A stretch of DNA of 64,000 nucleotides from SKUL01 sp964487545. Its GTDB lineage: Bacteria > Bacteroidota > Bacteroidia > Flavobacteriales_D > SKUL01. This document shows positions 33,556 to 41,903 of this stretch, piece after piece (the stretch's first letter is position 1; each line of letters opens with the position of its first letter). The notes beneath the pieces were generated by a model, which made no database searches, was not told where the DNA came from, and saw only the letters and a list, made by a program, of their open reading frames with translations. Where the stretch lies: contig CAZARI010000005.1 of assembly GCA_964487545.1 (NCBI GenBank), positions 55,448 through 119,447 on the forward strand. Direction: 5' to 3'. The translations under genes were made by a program, and so were the position numbers.

Positions 33556-34623
33556 CTAATGGGCCAATGATTCTTTTAAAACTTTGTGCCAGTTGTTTTT
33601 CAGCACGATCTCAAACTGTTCGGAGTATTGCTGTGGATTTTCCAACGCGCGATATAATTCCTTTTTATTGCGCTGCGAAAGGGTTCGAAACCCGAATTCT
33701 TTTTTAAAATGCCCAGCCAGATATACTTGTTCCGTTTGTCCCGGAGTAGGAATGAGCAATGCCTTTCGATTCATGGCCGCCAGATCGCACAATGTAGAAT
33801 ATCCCGATCGGCAAATAATTGCCGAACTATTCGCCACAAGCTGCATTAGGGTCTGGTCATTCGCATGGGCATATCGCGTGATGTTATCTGCGGTTTCTGG
33901 GTTGGAAGTAGAAAGTGGTTGGCCGGCTACAATGGCCAAGTTAAATTGTAGCGCATTGGCGGCTTCAATAAGCAGGTTTTCCAGTTTTGACCGCTCTGGT
34001 TCAGGTCCCGACAAAAGTGCCAGCCAGTCAAAACGGGCATGGGAAGTAGGAACTTCGCGCATGCGGCTCAGTGGTCCGCCATACACAATCGGGTGGTCGG
34101 GAGATCGACCATGGCTGAGTTGGCCCGACAGGTTTGGCGTTTCGGCGGTATCGGGCACCCAAATCGAGTCGAAGCGTTTCAGCAGCGAATGGACCACAGC
34201 ATTGACCGGTGCGCTCAGTAATCCCGCGCGTATCTGAAGTTGATGGGACAGGATAACAGATTTGACACCCGTTGCACGAAAGCCAAATCGGTTGTCAGAA
34301 ATAATGAGGTCGGGCTGAATTTTGCCTGCCAGCCATTCGGCAAGTGAAGATTCGCGTTTAATCTGCGCAGAAAGCTTCGGGAGCTGGCGCAACATGGCGA
34401 TTGCAAAAGAGTGGCTGTAATTAATCTGAACATCGTCAAACGGAATGTATTCAATCTTGTTGCCGAAGTTCGGCTCGTATAATGCCTGCTGTTCTGGCGT
34501 GAGAACTACCCATACTTTGCAATGGAGTTTTAATAATTCTCGCACCACCGGAATGCACCGCGTGGCATGTCCGAGCCCCCAAGCCAGCGGAGCGACAATA
34601 ACTCTTTTCTGTTTTGTTGCCAT
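33556..34623 (-). CDS. glycosyltransferase family 28-like protein (CHP00661 type)
   Basis: 355 residues with a GT-B fold. Opening APLAWGLGHATRCIPVVREL is the MurG-like Gly-rich N-loop. The C-terminal half has IICRSGYSTLCDLAAMNRKALLIPTPGQTEQ, where RSGYSTLCDLAAM and PTPGQTEQ fit the nucleotide-sugar site of MurG-type enzymes. Donor and acceptor are unknown; probably cell-envelope glycosylation. A near-consensus -7 box (TACCTTTA) ends 5 nt before the start. Confidence 0.75.
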   Translation of the reverse strand: MATKQKRVIVAPLAWGLGHATRCIPVVRELLKLHCKVWVVLTPEQQALYEPNFGNKIEYIPFDDVQINYSHSFAIAMLRQLPKLSAQIKRESSLAEWLAGKIQPDLIISDNRFGFRATGVKSVILSHQLQIRAGLLSAPVNAVVHSLLKRFDSIWVPDTAETPNLSGQLSHGRSPDHPIVYGGPLSRMREVPTSHARFDWLALLSGPEPERSKLENLLIEAANALQFNLAIVAGQPLSTSNPETADNITRYAHANDQTLMQLVANSSAIICRSGYSTLCDLAAMNRKALLIPTPGQTEQVYLAGHFKKEFGFRTLSQRNKKELYRALENPQQYSEQFEIVLKNNWHKVLKESLAH

Positions 34624-34628
34624 CGCGG

Positions 34629-34636
34629 TAAAGGTA
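34629..34636 (-). promoter_or_regulatory. -7-like box TACCTTTA abutting the glycosyltransferase start
   Basis: One mismatch to TAnnTTTG; only 5 nt separate it from the ATG at 34623. Divergent to the trmB box about 75 nt away. Confidence 0.4.
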
Positions 34637-34708
34637 GAGAAAGGGTGAGTTTATTGCGCGCTGAATTGATCTGTATATGTAAAGACACAAGAAGTCCCCG
34701 CCGCGAAT

Positions 34709-34716
34709 TATCTTTG
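34709..34716 (+). promoter_or_regulatory. -7 promoter box TATCTTTG abutting trmB
   Basis: Exact match ending 4 nt before the trmB ATG, predicting a leaderless or near-leaderless mRNA. Confidence 0.55.
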
Positions 34717-34720
34717 CGGC

Positions 34721-35398
34721 ATGGCAAAAAGAAAACTGGCGCAATTCGCCGAAAACGCGTTGTTTTCACACGTTATGCAACCCACCACTTCGGAGTTGAA
34801 GCAAGATCAGTTTGCGCTAAAGGGAAGCTGGAGAAACGACTACTTTAAAAACGATAACCCGATTGTTCTTGAGTTGGGATGCGGAAAAGGCGAATACAGC
34901 GTGGAATTGGGTAAACGCTATCCAGATAAAAACTTCATCGGAGTGGACGTGAAAGGAGCCAGGATCTGGCGGGGAGCCAAAACAGTGCATGATGAGCAGA
35001 TGACAAACGTGGCATTTCTTCGCACCCGAATCGACTTTATTACATCGGCTTTCGGCCCCGAAGAGGTGGACGAGATCTGGCTTACATTCTCCGATCCGGT
35101 GGCCAAAGGCAGCGAAAACCGCCGTCTTACTTCAAGGGTTTTTATGATGCGCTATCGCAGCATTTTAAAACGCGATGCCGTCATACACCTCAAAACAGAT
35201 TCCGATATATTGTATCAATATACACTCGGCGAAATTGAAAAATGGAAGCATCAACTGCTGCACAAAACTTCAGACATCTACGCTACACTCGATGAGTTTG
35301 ACGAAGAAATGCGGGAGACCATTCAAATCAAAACCTTCTACGAACAAAAGTTTCTCGCCGAAGGAGAAACCATTAATTACTGTCGCTTCCGTTTATGA
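34721..35398 (+). CDS. trmB: tRNA (guanine-N7-)-methyltransferase TrmB
   Basis: 225 residues. SAM-binding VLELGCGKGEYSVELG and FIGVDVKGARIWRG match TrmB. The catalytic loop, usually PDPWPK..RH.KRRL, reads FSDPVAKGSENRRLTS, keeping DP, K and RRL but lacking the first Pro, Trp and His; this is a divergent Bacteroidota form. It methylates G46 of tRNA. It overlaps the next gene by 4 nt. Confidence 0.9.
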   Translation: MAKRKLAQFAENALFSHVMQPTTSELKQDQFALKGSWRNDYFKNDNPIVLELGCGKGEYSVELGKRYPDKNFIGVDVKGARIWRGAKTVHDEQMTNVAFLRTRIDFITSAFGPEEVDEIWLTFSDPVAKGSENRRLTSRVFMMRYRSILKRDAVIHLKTDSDILYQYTLGEIEKWKHQLLHKTSDIYATLDEFDEEMRETIQIKTFYEQKFLAEGETINYCRFRL

Positions 35399-35751
35399 AG
35401 ACTGCATTCCTCAACGAAAAACACCACGACTTTTTTGAGCAGGTCTATCAGGTGGTTCGGCTGGTTCCCAAAGGACGCGTAACAACCTACGGAGCTATTG
35501 CCCGCTGCCTCGGTACCGGCGGTTCAGCCAGGATGGTCGGCTGGGCGATGAATGCAAGCCATACGCAGGAAATTCCGGTTCCGGCACACCGCGTAGTGAA
35601 CCGCAACGGGGCGCTCACAGGAAAAATGCATTTCGAACATCCGCGCGCCATGGAAGACCTGCTCATGAAGGAAGGTGTAATTGTTGAGGATGACAAGGTG
35701 CGGGAATTCAAAGCGTTATTCTGGGATCCGCAGAGCAATATCTCCTGGTGA
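35395..35751 (+). CDS. alkyltransferase-like protein (ATL), MGMT family without catalytic Cys
   Basis: 118 residues, an MGMT C-terminal DNA-binding domain only: VPKGRVTTYGAIAR, ARMVGWAMNA and the active-site motif VPAHRVVNRNG. The PCHR cysteine of DNA alkyltransferases is Ala (PAHR), so no methyl transfer is possible. ATLs bind O6-alkylguanine and flag it for nucleotide-excision repair. It overlaps trmB by 4 nt. Confidence 0.88.
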   Translation: MKTAFLNEKHHDFFEQVYQVVRLVPKGRVTTYGAIARCLGTGGSARMVGWAMNASHTQEIPVPAHRVVNRNGALTGKMHFEHPRAMEDLLMKEGVIVEDDKVREFKALFWDPQSNISW

Positions 35752-35778
35752 TGGTGTTTCCATTCAATGCATATTCAC

Positions 35779-35786
35779 TACCTTTG
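35779..35786 (+). promoter_or_regulatory. -7 promoter box TACCTTTG abutting mrp
   Basis: Exact match ending 4 nt before the ATG at 35791, giving mrp its own promoter and favouring this ATG over the one at 35767, which lies upstream of the box. Confidence 0.55.
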
Positions 35787-35790
35787 TGCC

Positions 35791-36900
35791 ATGGAAATGA
35801 CGCGTGAGAATATCCTCAATGCACTATCAAAAGTCATTGAGCCGGATCTGAAGAAAGACATTATTGAACTCAATTTGGTAAAGGATATCGAGATCAAAGA
35901 CAGCCAATTGTCGTTGTCGGTTATGGTATTCAATCCCGCAATGCACAGCCGCAAGCGAATGCAGGAGGCATGCAGATTTGCCCTTCAGCGGGTGTTTGGA
36001 AAAGAAATTCAGGCCGATATTCACGTAGAGGCCATGCCCAAAACCGATGATCCCACTCAGCGAAAAGTAATGCCGGGTGTGAAAAATATAATTGCCGTTG
36101 CCTCTGGAAAAGGGGGTGTCGGAAAATCGACCATCACCGCCAACCTTGCCGTGGGACTGGCAGCGCGCGGATATAAAGTCGGTTTGATTGACGCCGATAT
36201 CTATGGGCCCTCGATGCCGCTGATGCTCGACGTGATCAACGAACGGCCGCGCACCGTCGAAAAGGACGGAAAGACATTCATCAGCCCGATTGAAACGTAT
36301 GGCGTAAAAGTACTGTCGATTGGTTTTTTTGCCGACGTTAATCAGGCCATTGTTTGGCGTGGCCCGATGGCCACCAAGGCACTGAATCAGATGATCAACG
36401 ACGTGTGGTGGGACCAACTCGACTTTATGATCGTTGACCTTCCTCCGGGAACAGGAGACATTCACCTTTCGCTGGTTTCTGGGCTTCCGCTCTCTGGAGC
36501 TGTAGTCGTTAGTACACCACAGGAAGTGGCCCTGGCCGACGCGCGAAAAGGGGTGGATATGTTTCAGCTCGACTCCATCAAAGTTCCCGTGCTGGGTATT
36601 GTAGAAAACATGTCGTACTTCGTGCCGCCAGATCTACCAGAGAAAAAATATTACATCTTCGGTCAAGCCGGTGCACGTCTGCTGGCCGAAGGAATGGGAA
36701 TGCCCTTTCTGGGTGAAATTCCGCTGGTGCAAAGCATTCGCGAATCGGGTGATGTGGGCCGCCCCGCAGTACTCCAGAAAAATACGCCGGTGTCGGCAGC
36801 ATTCAATCGCTTTATTGATGCATTTCTTATACAACTCGAGCATCGGAATAATAATCTGGAACCGACGGCACCGCTCAAAGAAAAATTTCAACAAACATGA
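35791..36900 (+). CDS. mrp: Mrp/ApbC P-loop iron-sulfur carrier ATPase
   Basis: About 369 residues from the ATG at 35791. An N-terminal MIP18-like (DUF59) domain (about 1-85) precedes the P-loop domain with the deviant Walker A GKGGVGKSTITANLA, DADIYGPSMP and VDLPPGTGD. No C-x2-C pair follows ENMSYF (PPDLPEKKYY), as in other Bacteroidota versions. It loads Fe-S clusters onto target apoproteins. It overlaps the NifU-like gene by 4 nt, a natural pairing. Confidence 0.9.
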   Translation: MEMTRENILNALSKVIEPDLKKDIIELNLVKDIEIKDSQLSLSVMVFNPAMHSRKRMQEACRFALQRVFGKEIQADIHVEAMPKTDDPTQRKVMPGVKNIIAVASGKGGVGKSTITANLAVGLAARGYKVGLIDADIYGPSMPLMLDVINERPRTVEKDGKTFISPIETYGVKVLSIGFFADVNQAIVWRGPMATKALNQMINDVWWDQLDFMIVDLPPGTGDIHLSLVSGLPLSGAVVVSTPQEVALADARKGVDMFQLDSIKVPVLGIVENMSYFVPPDLPEKKYYIFGQAGARLLAEGMGMPFLGEIPLVQSIRESGDVGRPAVLQKNTPVSAAFNRFIDAFLIQLEHRNNNLEPTAPLKEKFQQT

Positions 36901-37148
36901 CCGCAACAGAACAAAAAGTACTGGAGGCCTTGGCGCAAATCAGGCCTTTTCTGGAAAAAGATGGCGGCGATATCTCTCTGGTGGAAATAACTACTGACAT
37001 GATCGCCCGTGTCAGGTTTCACGGAGCCTGTGACACCTGCTCGATGAAGGCCATGACCCTTCGTGCAGGAGTAGAAGAGAATATTCGGAATATGGCGCCC
37101 GAAATTATTCGGGTAGAGGCTATTGAGGCCCAAGCCGTGTCCGGCTAA
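36897..37148 (+). CDS. NifU C-terminal-domain (Nfu-like) iron-sulfur scaffold
   Basis: 83 residues, a single NifU-like domain: LAQIRPFLEKDGGDISLVEI and the cluster-binding pair GACDTCSMKAMTLR (C-x2-C). It carries or transfers 4Fe-4S clusters together with Mrp, to which it is translationally coupled (ATGA overlap). Nearby Fe-S-dependent KorAB would be a client (inference). Confidence 0.92.
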   Translation: MTATEQKVLEALAQIRPFLEKDGGDISLVEITTDMIARVRFHGACDTCSMKAMTLRAGVEENIRNMAPEIIRVEAIEAQAVSG

Positions 37149-37259
37149 AAATAACCCCTGACCTTCAGACAAGTTAAAACAGGCAATCATTTTGCTGAGA
37201 TTTTATCCCTACCTGTAAAACAAGTCCAAAAGGAATCAGTTTAAAATCAAAAACCCGCA

Positions 37260-39131
37260 GTGGAAACCCAAAATACCCTTCAACCCCGTACCACCGAAGA
37301 ACGCAAAGCGGTTACAATTCTGTTCGCTGGCGATTCGGGAGACGGCATTCAGCTCACCGGCAGTCAGTTTTCTGATACCAACGCGCTGTTTGGAAACGAC
37401 ATCAGTACTTTTCCCAACTTTCCGGCAGAAATTCGTGCGCCTCAGGGTACCCTGGCTGGCGTGTCGGGATTTCAGCTCAACTTTGGAAGTGTGGAGGTGT
37501 ACTCTCCCGGTGATCTGTGTGATGTGCTGGTGGTGATGAACGCAGCAGCGCTTAAATCCAGCCTGCCCAACCTCAAACGTGGCGGAACCATTATCGCCAA
37601 TACCGATGGATTCGATAAGAAAAACCTGAAACTCGCCGGTTATATCGACGAACAGAACCCGCTGAAAGACGCGAGCCTGAACCAGTTCCGCATCGTAGAG
37701 ATTGGCGTTACCCAAATGACCCGCGAAGCCCTCAAAGAAAGCACCCTCGGAACCAAAGAAAAAGATCGGAGCAAAAACATGTTTGTGCTCGGATTTATCT
37801 GCTGGATGTACAGCCGAAGCATCGAGCCGACAGTTAACTTCCTCACAGAAAAGTTTGGTAAGAAACCCGAAATCCTCGCAGCGAATATTGCCGTGCTGCA
37901 AGCGGGATACAACTTTGGTGATACCTCGGAAATGTTTACCAGCCGGTATGAAGTGAAACCCGCACCACTGGCCAAGGGCGAGTACCGAAATATTATGGGA
38001 AATCAGGCAACCGCCATCGGCTTGGTAGCCGGAGCGAGCAAGGCCGGATTGGAATTGTTTTACGGCTCCTATCCGATCACACCGGCTTCGGATATTCTAC
38101 ACGAACTGGCGCGACACAAGAACTTCAAAGTACGCACCTTTCAGGCCGAAGACGAAATTGCGGCCATTTGCTCTTCCATCGGCGCTTCGTTTGCTGGTGG
38201 TCTCGGCATAACCGCTTCGTCGGGACCCGGAATTGCACTTAAAGGAGAAGCCATTGGATTGGCTGTGATGCTTGAATTGCCCCTGGTAATTGTGAACGTG
38301 CAGCGCGGTGGTCCGTCAACCGGTCTGCCAACCAAAACAGAACAGTCTGATTTGATGCAAGCCATTTACGGCCGAAACGGTGAAGCACCACTTCCGGTGA
38401 TTGCTGCTGGCAGCCCTTCGGATTGTTTTGATATGGCTTTTGAAGCCGTGAGAATTGCGGTTGAACACATGACTCCGGTGATGCTGCTCACCGATGGATA
38501 CGTAGCCAATGGCTCCGAGCCGTGGCGCTTTCCAAACGCGGCAGCACTTCGGGAAATAAAAGCGCAATTTGCCAATCCCGATGATTTTGAGAATCAAGAC
38601 TACCTTCCATATAAACGCGACGAACGGGGCGTGCGAAGCTGGGCCACGCCGGGCATGAAAAACCTTCAACATCGTATTGGTGGCTTGGAAAAGCAAGATG
38701 AAACAGGTGCAGTTTCCTACGATCCAGATAACCACGAACGCATGGTGAAATTGCGGGAAGAAAAGGTGCAAAAGATTGCCGATTTTATTCCGGAGCAGAA
38801 AATCGAAGCCGGACCAGAGTCAGGCGATTTGCTGATTCTGGGCTGGGGCTCGACATACGGTGCCATTCGAACTGCTGTGCAGGAAATGCAAACCGAAGGC
38901 TACAGCGTGAGTCATGCCCATCTCAATTATATTTTCCCTTTTCCAAAAAATCTGAAACAGGTTTTGGGCAATTTCAAACAAGTGCTCATTCCTGAGTTGA
39001 ACCGCGGTCAATTACGCCAGCTAATTCGCAGTGAATTTCTCGTCGATGCCGAAGGACTCAACAAAGTAAAAGGCTTACCACTTCGTGCCGAAGAAATCAG
39101 AACGGAAGCACTCAAAATGTTGTCAAAATGA
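37260..39131 (+). CDS. korA: 2-oxoacid:ferredoxin oxidoreductase, fused gamma/alpha subunit (KorA)
   Basis: 623 residues from GTG (37260). The gamma domain (about 18-200, ILFAGDSGDGIQLTGSQF) is fused ahead of the alpha domain (about 225-610; GSYPITPASDILHEL, FQAEDEIAAI, NVQRGGPSTGLPTKTEQSDL). With KorB it oxidatively decarboxylates 2-oxoglutarate to succinyl-CoA, reducing ferredoxin. It overlaps korB by 4 nt. The 2-oxoglutarate preference is inferred from the family usual in aerobic Bacteroidota. Confidence 0.9.
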   Translation: METQNTLQPRTTEERKAVTILFAGDSGDGIQLTGSQFSDTNALFGNDISTFPNFPAEIRAPQGTLAGVSGFQLNFGSVEVYSPGDLCDVLVVMNAAALKSSLPNLKRGGTIIANTDGFDKKNLKLAGYIDEQNPLKDASLNQFRIVEIGVTQMTREALKESTLGTKEKDRSKNMFVLGFICWMYSRSIEPTVNFLTEKFGKKPEILAANIAVLQAGYNFGDTSEMFTSRYEVKPAPLAKGEYRNIMGNQATAIGLVAGASKAGLELFYGSYPITPASDILHELARHKNFKVRTFQAEDEIAAICSSIGASFAGGLGITASSGPGIALKGEAIGLAVMLELPLVIVNVQRGGPSTGLPTKTEQSDLMQAIYGRNGEAPLPVIAAGSPSDCFDMAFEAVRIAVEHMTPVMLLTDGYVANGSEPWRFPNAAALREIKAQFANPDDFENQDYLPYKRDERGVRSWATPGMKNLQHRIGGLEKQDETGAVSYDPDNHERMVKLREEKVQKIADFIPEQKIEAGPESGDLLILGWGSTYGAIRTAVQEMQTEGYSVSHAHLNYIFPFPKNLKQVLGNFKQVLIPELNRGQLRQLIRSEFLVDAEGLNKVKGLPLRAEEIRTEALKMLSK

Positions 39132-40168
39132 ACACTACAATAGATCAGCCAGAGGAAAAACTGACGCCAAAAGATTTTGCAACCGATCAGGATGTGAGAT
39201 GGTGTCCGGGCTGCGGCGATTACAGCATCCTAAAGCAGGTGCAATCCATTTTGCCCGAAACCGGTCGCAAAAGGGAAGACGTGGTTTTTATCTCGGGAAT
39301 CGGATGCTCGTCGCGTTTTCCATATTACATGAACACCTACGGCATGCACAGCATTCACGGACGCGCTCCGGCCATTGCCAGTGGCATAAAAACCTTGCGT
39401 CCCGACCTCAGTGTGTGGCTCATCACGGGCGACGGCGACTCCATGTCTATCGGTGGAAATCACCTGATTCACTTGCTGCGTCGTAATGTTGACTTAAACG
39501 TGTTGATGTTTAACAACGAAATTTACGGTCTCACCAAAGGCCAGTACTCACCCACTTCTCCGCTCGGAAAAGTAACCAAAAGTACACCGATGGGATCGCT
39601 CGATCATCCTTTTAATCCGCTCGCATTGGTTGCCGGAGCGGACGGATCGTTTATTGCCCGCGCAATGGATCGCGATCCGAAGCACCTGCGCGACGTGCTG
39701 CTCGCTGCCGATCTGCATCGCGGCACCTCGTTTCTCGAAATCTACCAAAACTGCAACGTCTTTAACGACGGTGCCTTTGAAGTTTTTACCGAAAAATCGA
39801 GCAAACCCGAAACCACCCTCTTCCTCGAGCACGGCCAGCCATTGTTGTTTGGAAACGATAACCAAAAAGGAATCATCCTCGACGGTTTTGCACCGAGGGT
39901 TGTAGATATGACTTCCGGCGAATGGTCAAATGATGACCTGTGGATTCACGACAAAGGCGATAAATTCAAATCGAGTATGCTGTTCCGCTTTTTTGGAAAC
40001 ATGGTGTTTGACGAAGACCTGCCCCGCCCGTTTGGTGTGTTTTATCAGAAAGAACGAAACACCTACGAAAAGGACTTGAACGCACAAGTTGATCGGGCCA
40101 TAGAGGCCAAAGGATCTGGCGATTTGGACGCGTTGCTGCGTGGAATAAACACCTGGACCATCAAGTAA
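39128..40168 (+). CDS. korB: 2-oxoacid:ferredoxin oxidoreductase beta subunit (KorB)
   Basis: 346 residues. The TPP-binding signature GDGDSMSIGGNHLIHLLRRN and NNEIYGLTKGQYSPTS, plus RWCPGCGDYSIL and GIGCSSRFP with cluster Cys, identify the beta subunit that holds TPP and the 4Fe-4S cluster. Starts in the korA stop. Normal length. Confidence 0.92.
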   Translation: MNTTIDQPEEKLTPKDFATDQDVRWCPGCGDYSILKQVQSILPETGRKREDVVFISGIGCSSRFPYYMNTYGMHSIHGRAPAIASGIKTLRPDLSVWLITGDGDSMSIGGNHLIHLLRRNVDLNVLMFNNEIYGLTKGQYSPTSPLGKVTKSTPMGSLDHPFNPLALVAGADGSFIARAMDRDPKHLRDVLLAADLHRGTSFLEIYQNCNVFNDGAFEVFTEKSSKPETTLFLEHGQPLLFGNDNQKGIILDGFAPRVVDMTSGEWSNDDLWIHDKGDKFKSSMLFRFFGNMVFDEDLPRPFGVFYQKERNTYEKDLNAQVDRAIEAKGSGDLDALLRGINTWTIK

Positions 40169-40169
40169 A

Positions 40170-40958
40170 TCAGTCCTTTTGGCGAAGCTCCGGTGGAATT
40201 TCGCAAATCGGTATCGGTTGCACTTTGTGCTGATTGGCACGATGCATCCGCTCATAAATTTCAAGCACGTTCAGTTGCCGATTGCTCAGTGAACTGCGGT
40301 CACCTTTGAAATCCATGGCCCATTCCAACTCAGGATAACTGGCGCCGATCTGCTCTTCGTCGGTGCGGTCGTCGCCCCAAAGTCCGTCCGTGGGGGCAGC
40401 ATTTAGTATGGTCTGATTAATTTTGAGTGCATGTCCCAGGGTGTATATTTCGGTTTTGTTGAGGTCGGCCAAGGGGGAAATATCCACCCCTCCGTCGCCG
40501 TATTTGGTGAAAAAGCCAATGCCAAAATCCTCCACCTTATTACCGGTACCCACCACCAGCTTTTGCTCCATGCCAGCAAAATAATACAAGGTGGTCATGC
40601 GCAGTCGCGAACGCACATTGGCCAACGACAATTCGACGTCGGTACTTTCGTCCGGATCGGGCAAAGCGGCAATCATTGTATCGAATGTGTCGGTTAGGGA
40701 AATTTGCAGCGAACGAACGTTGGGATGCGCCGCTTCCAGTTCCTTAATGTGTTGCTGACTTCGCCAAAGCTGAACCTCAGCCTGATGGATGGGCAGGTCA
40801 AGCAGCAACGTGGGCAGACCCGTGCGGGCGCACAACGAAGCAGCCACCGCAGAGTCTATGCCACCCGAAACACCGACAACAAAACCTTTGGTGCGAGAAT
40901 TCTGGCTGTATTCTTTCAGCCACGATTCTATATGGGCAATCACTGCAAAAACCTGCAC
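40170..40958 (-). CDS. nadE: ammonia-dependent NAD synthetase NadE
   Basis: 262 residues from GTG. PP-loop VGVSGGIDSAVAAS, GTGNKVEDFGIGFFTKYGDGG and the tail PTDGLWGDDRTDEEQIG identify NadE. It amidates deamido-NAD with ATP and ammonia. No glutaminase domain. Convergent with korB (1 nt apart) and 9 nt after the beta-barrel gene. The nadE-gldB-gldC neighbourhood is known from Flavobacterium. Confidence 0.93.
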   Translation of the reverse strand: MQVFAVIAHIESWLKEYSQNSRTKGFVVGVSGGIDSAVAASLCARTGLPTLLLDLPIHQAEVQLWRSQQHIKELEAAHPNVRSLQISLTDTFDTMIAALPDPDESTDVELSLANVRSRLRMTTLYYFAGMEQKLVVGTGNKVEDFGIGFFTKYGDGGVDISPLADLNKTEIYTLGHALKINQTILNAAPTDGLWGDDRTDEEQIGASYPELEWAMDFKGDRSSLSNRQLNVLEIYERMHRANQHKVQPIPICEIPPELRQKD

Positions 40959-40967
40959 GGGAAAATA

Positions 40968-41789
40968 TCAGAATATCACGCCGATGTTAAGGGAAATGTT
41001 GTTGAGAACAGCACTGCGTTTGGCACCGTACAATGGTTCTGGACCAACATCTGGATCTTCACTGTTTTGAAGAAACACATTGTCATCTGATTCTAATTGA
41101 TACACATTCCCTTTCAACACGTTCGTAAACCCGCGGTAGTAGCTGACACCGAACAGGATATTGGTATTGCCCGAGATGTTGTATTCGGCACCGATGCCAA
41201 CGAGCAAACCGGCGTTAAACAGTCGGGTGCTCTTGTTGATGTTTTCATTCTCAATAAGTCTCGGAGCTTCGGTAGTTTTAAATCTAAAATCTCCACTTTG
41301 TTTAGCACTAAGATTAACACCGCCTTGTAATCCCAATTGACCAAAATAGGTCATGTAGCCAATTTGGTTGGTTTTGAGCTTTAAGGTGACCGGAACTTCT
41401 AACCATTGGAAATTAAGACTTATATCAGTAGTGCCATAATAATCACGAAATTCGGTTCCTTGAGGATTTGAGGGAGTTTGATAGTCAGCATAATTCAACT
41501 TCCCCCCATCAGCCAGGTTAATCATCAGTCCGGTGGACAAGGCATAATTCGGGCTTCGGGCGATAGAAAAATCCATGAGCAATCCGAATGAGAATCCGAG
41601 TCGCACGCCTTTGGAATCCAGTTCGGGGTTGTCGGCCGAAAGCCAGGTTGCTGCGGGTTTGGCCAGAAATCCGAGTTTGATGGGGCGAACATCCTGCGGC
41701 TGGGCAGCCGCGTATTCTGTGCTGCCGGTTTGCGCTACAGCCGGCGCGATTCCTAACAGTAAAAGTGAAAAGCAGATCAGTTTTTTCAT
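40968..41789 (-). CDS. outer-membrane beta-barrel protein (PorT-like)
   Basis: 273 residues: signal peptide (LICFSLLLLGIAPAVAQ), then alternating amphipathic strands (LGFSFGLLMDFSIA, GYMTYFGQLGLQGGVNL, GIGAEYNISGNTNILFGVSYYRGF) ending in SLNIGVIF with terminal Phe, typical of an outer-membrane barrel. Looks like the PorT/OmpW-like family in Bacteroidota; function unknown. Read with nadE; divergent from gldB. Confidence 0.75.
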   Translation of the reverse strand: MKKLICFSLLLLGIAPAVAQTGSTEYAAAQPQDVRPIKLGFLAKPAATWLSADNPELDSKGVRLGFSFGLLMDFSIARSPNYALSTGLMINLADGGKLNYADYQTPSNPQGTEFRDYYGTTDISLNFQWLEVPVTLKLKTNQIGYMTYFGQLGLQGGVNLSAKQSGDFRFKTTEAPRLIENENINKSTRLFNAGLLVGIGAEYNISGNTNILFGVSYYRGFTNVLKGNVYQLESDDNVFLQNSEDPDVGPEPLYGAKRSAVLNNISLNIGVIF

Positions 41790-41889
41790 GGTAATGAAGT
41801 TATTCTGAGGGCTAAAAATAGCTATTTTTTGGTTCGAACCGCTGATTAAATGCGGTGTATCGAAAGTCGTTATTATGATAAGATAAGCC

Positions 41890-41897
41890 TAATTTTG
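41890..41897 (+). promoter_or_regulatory. -7 promoter box TAATTTTG abutting gldB
   Basis: Exact TAnnTTTG match ending 6 nt before the gldB ATG at 41904, which supports that ATG over the one at 41850. Confidence 0.5.
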
Positions 41898-41903
41898 TCG
41901 GCC

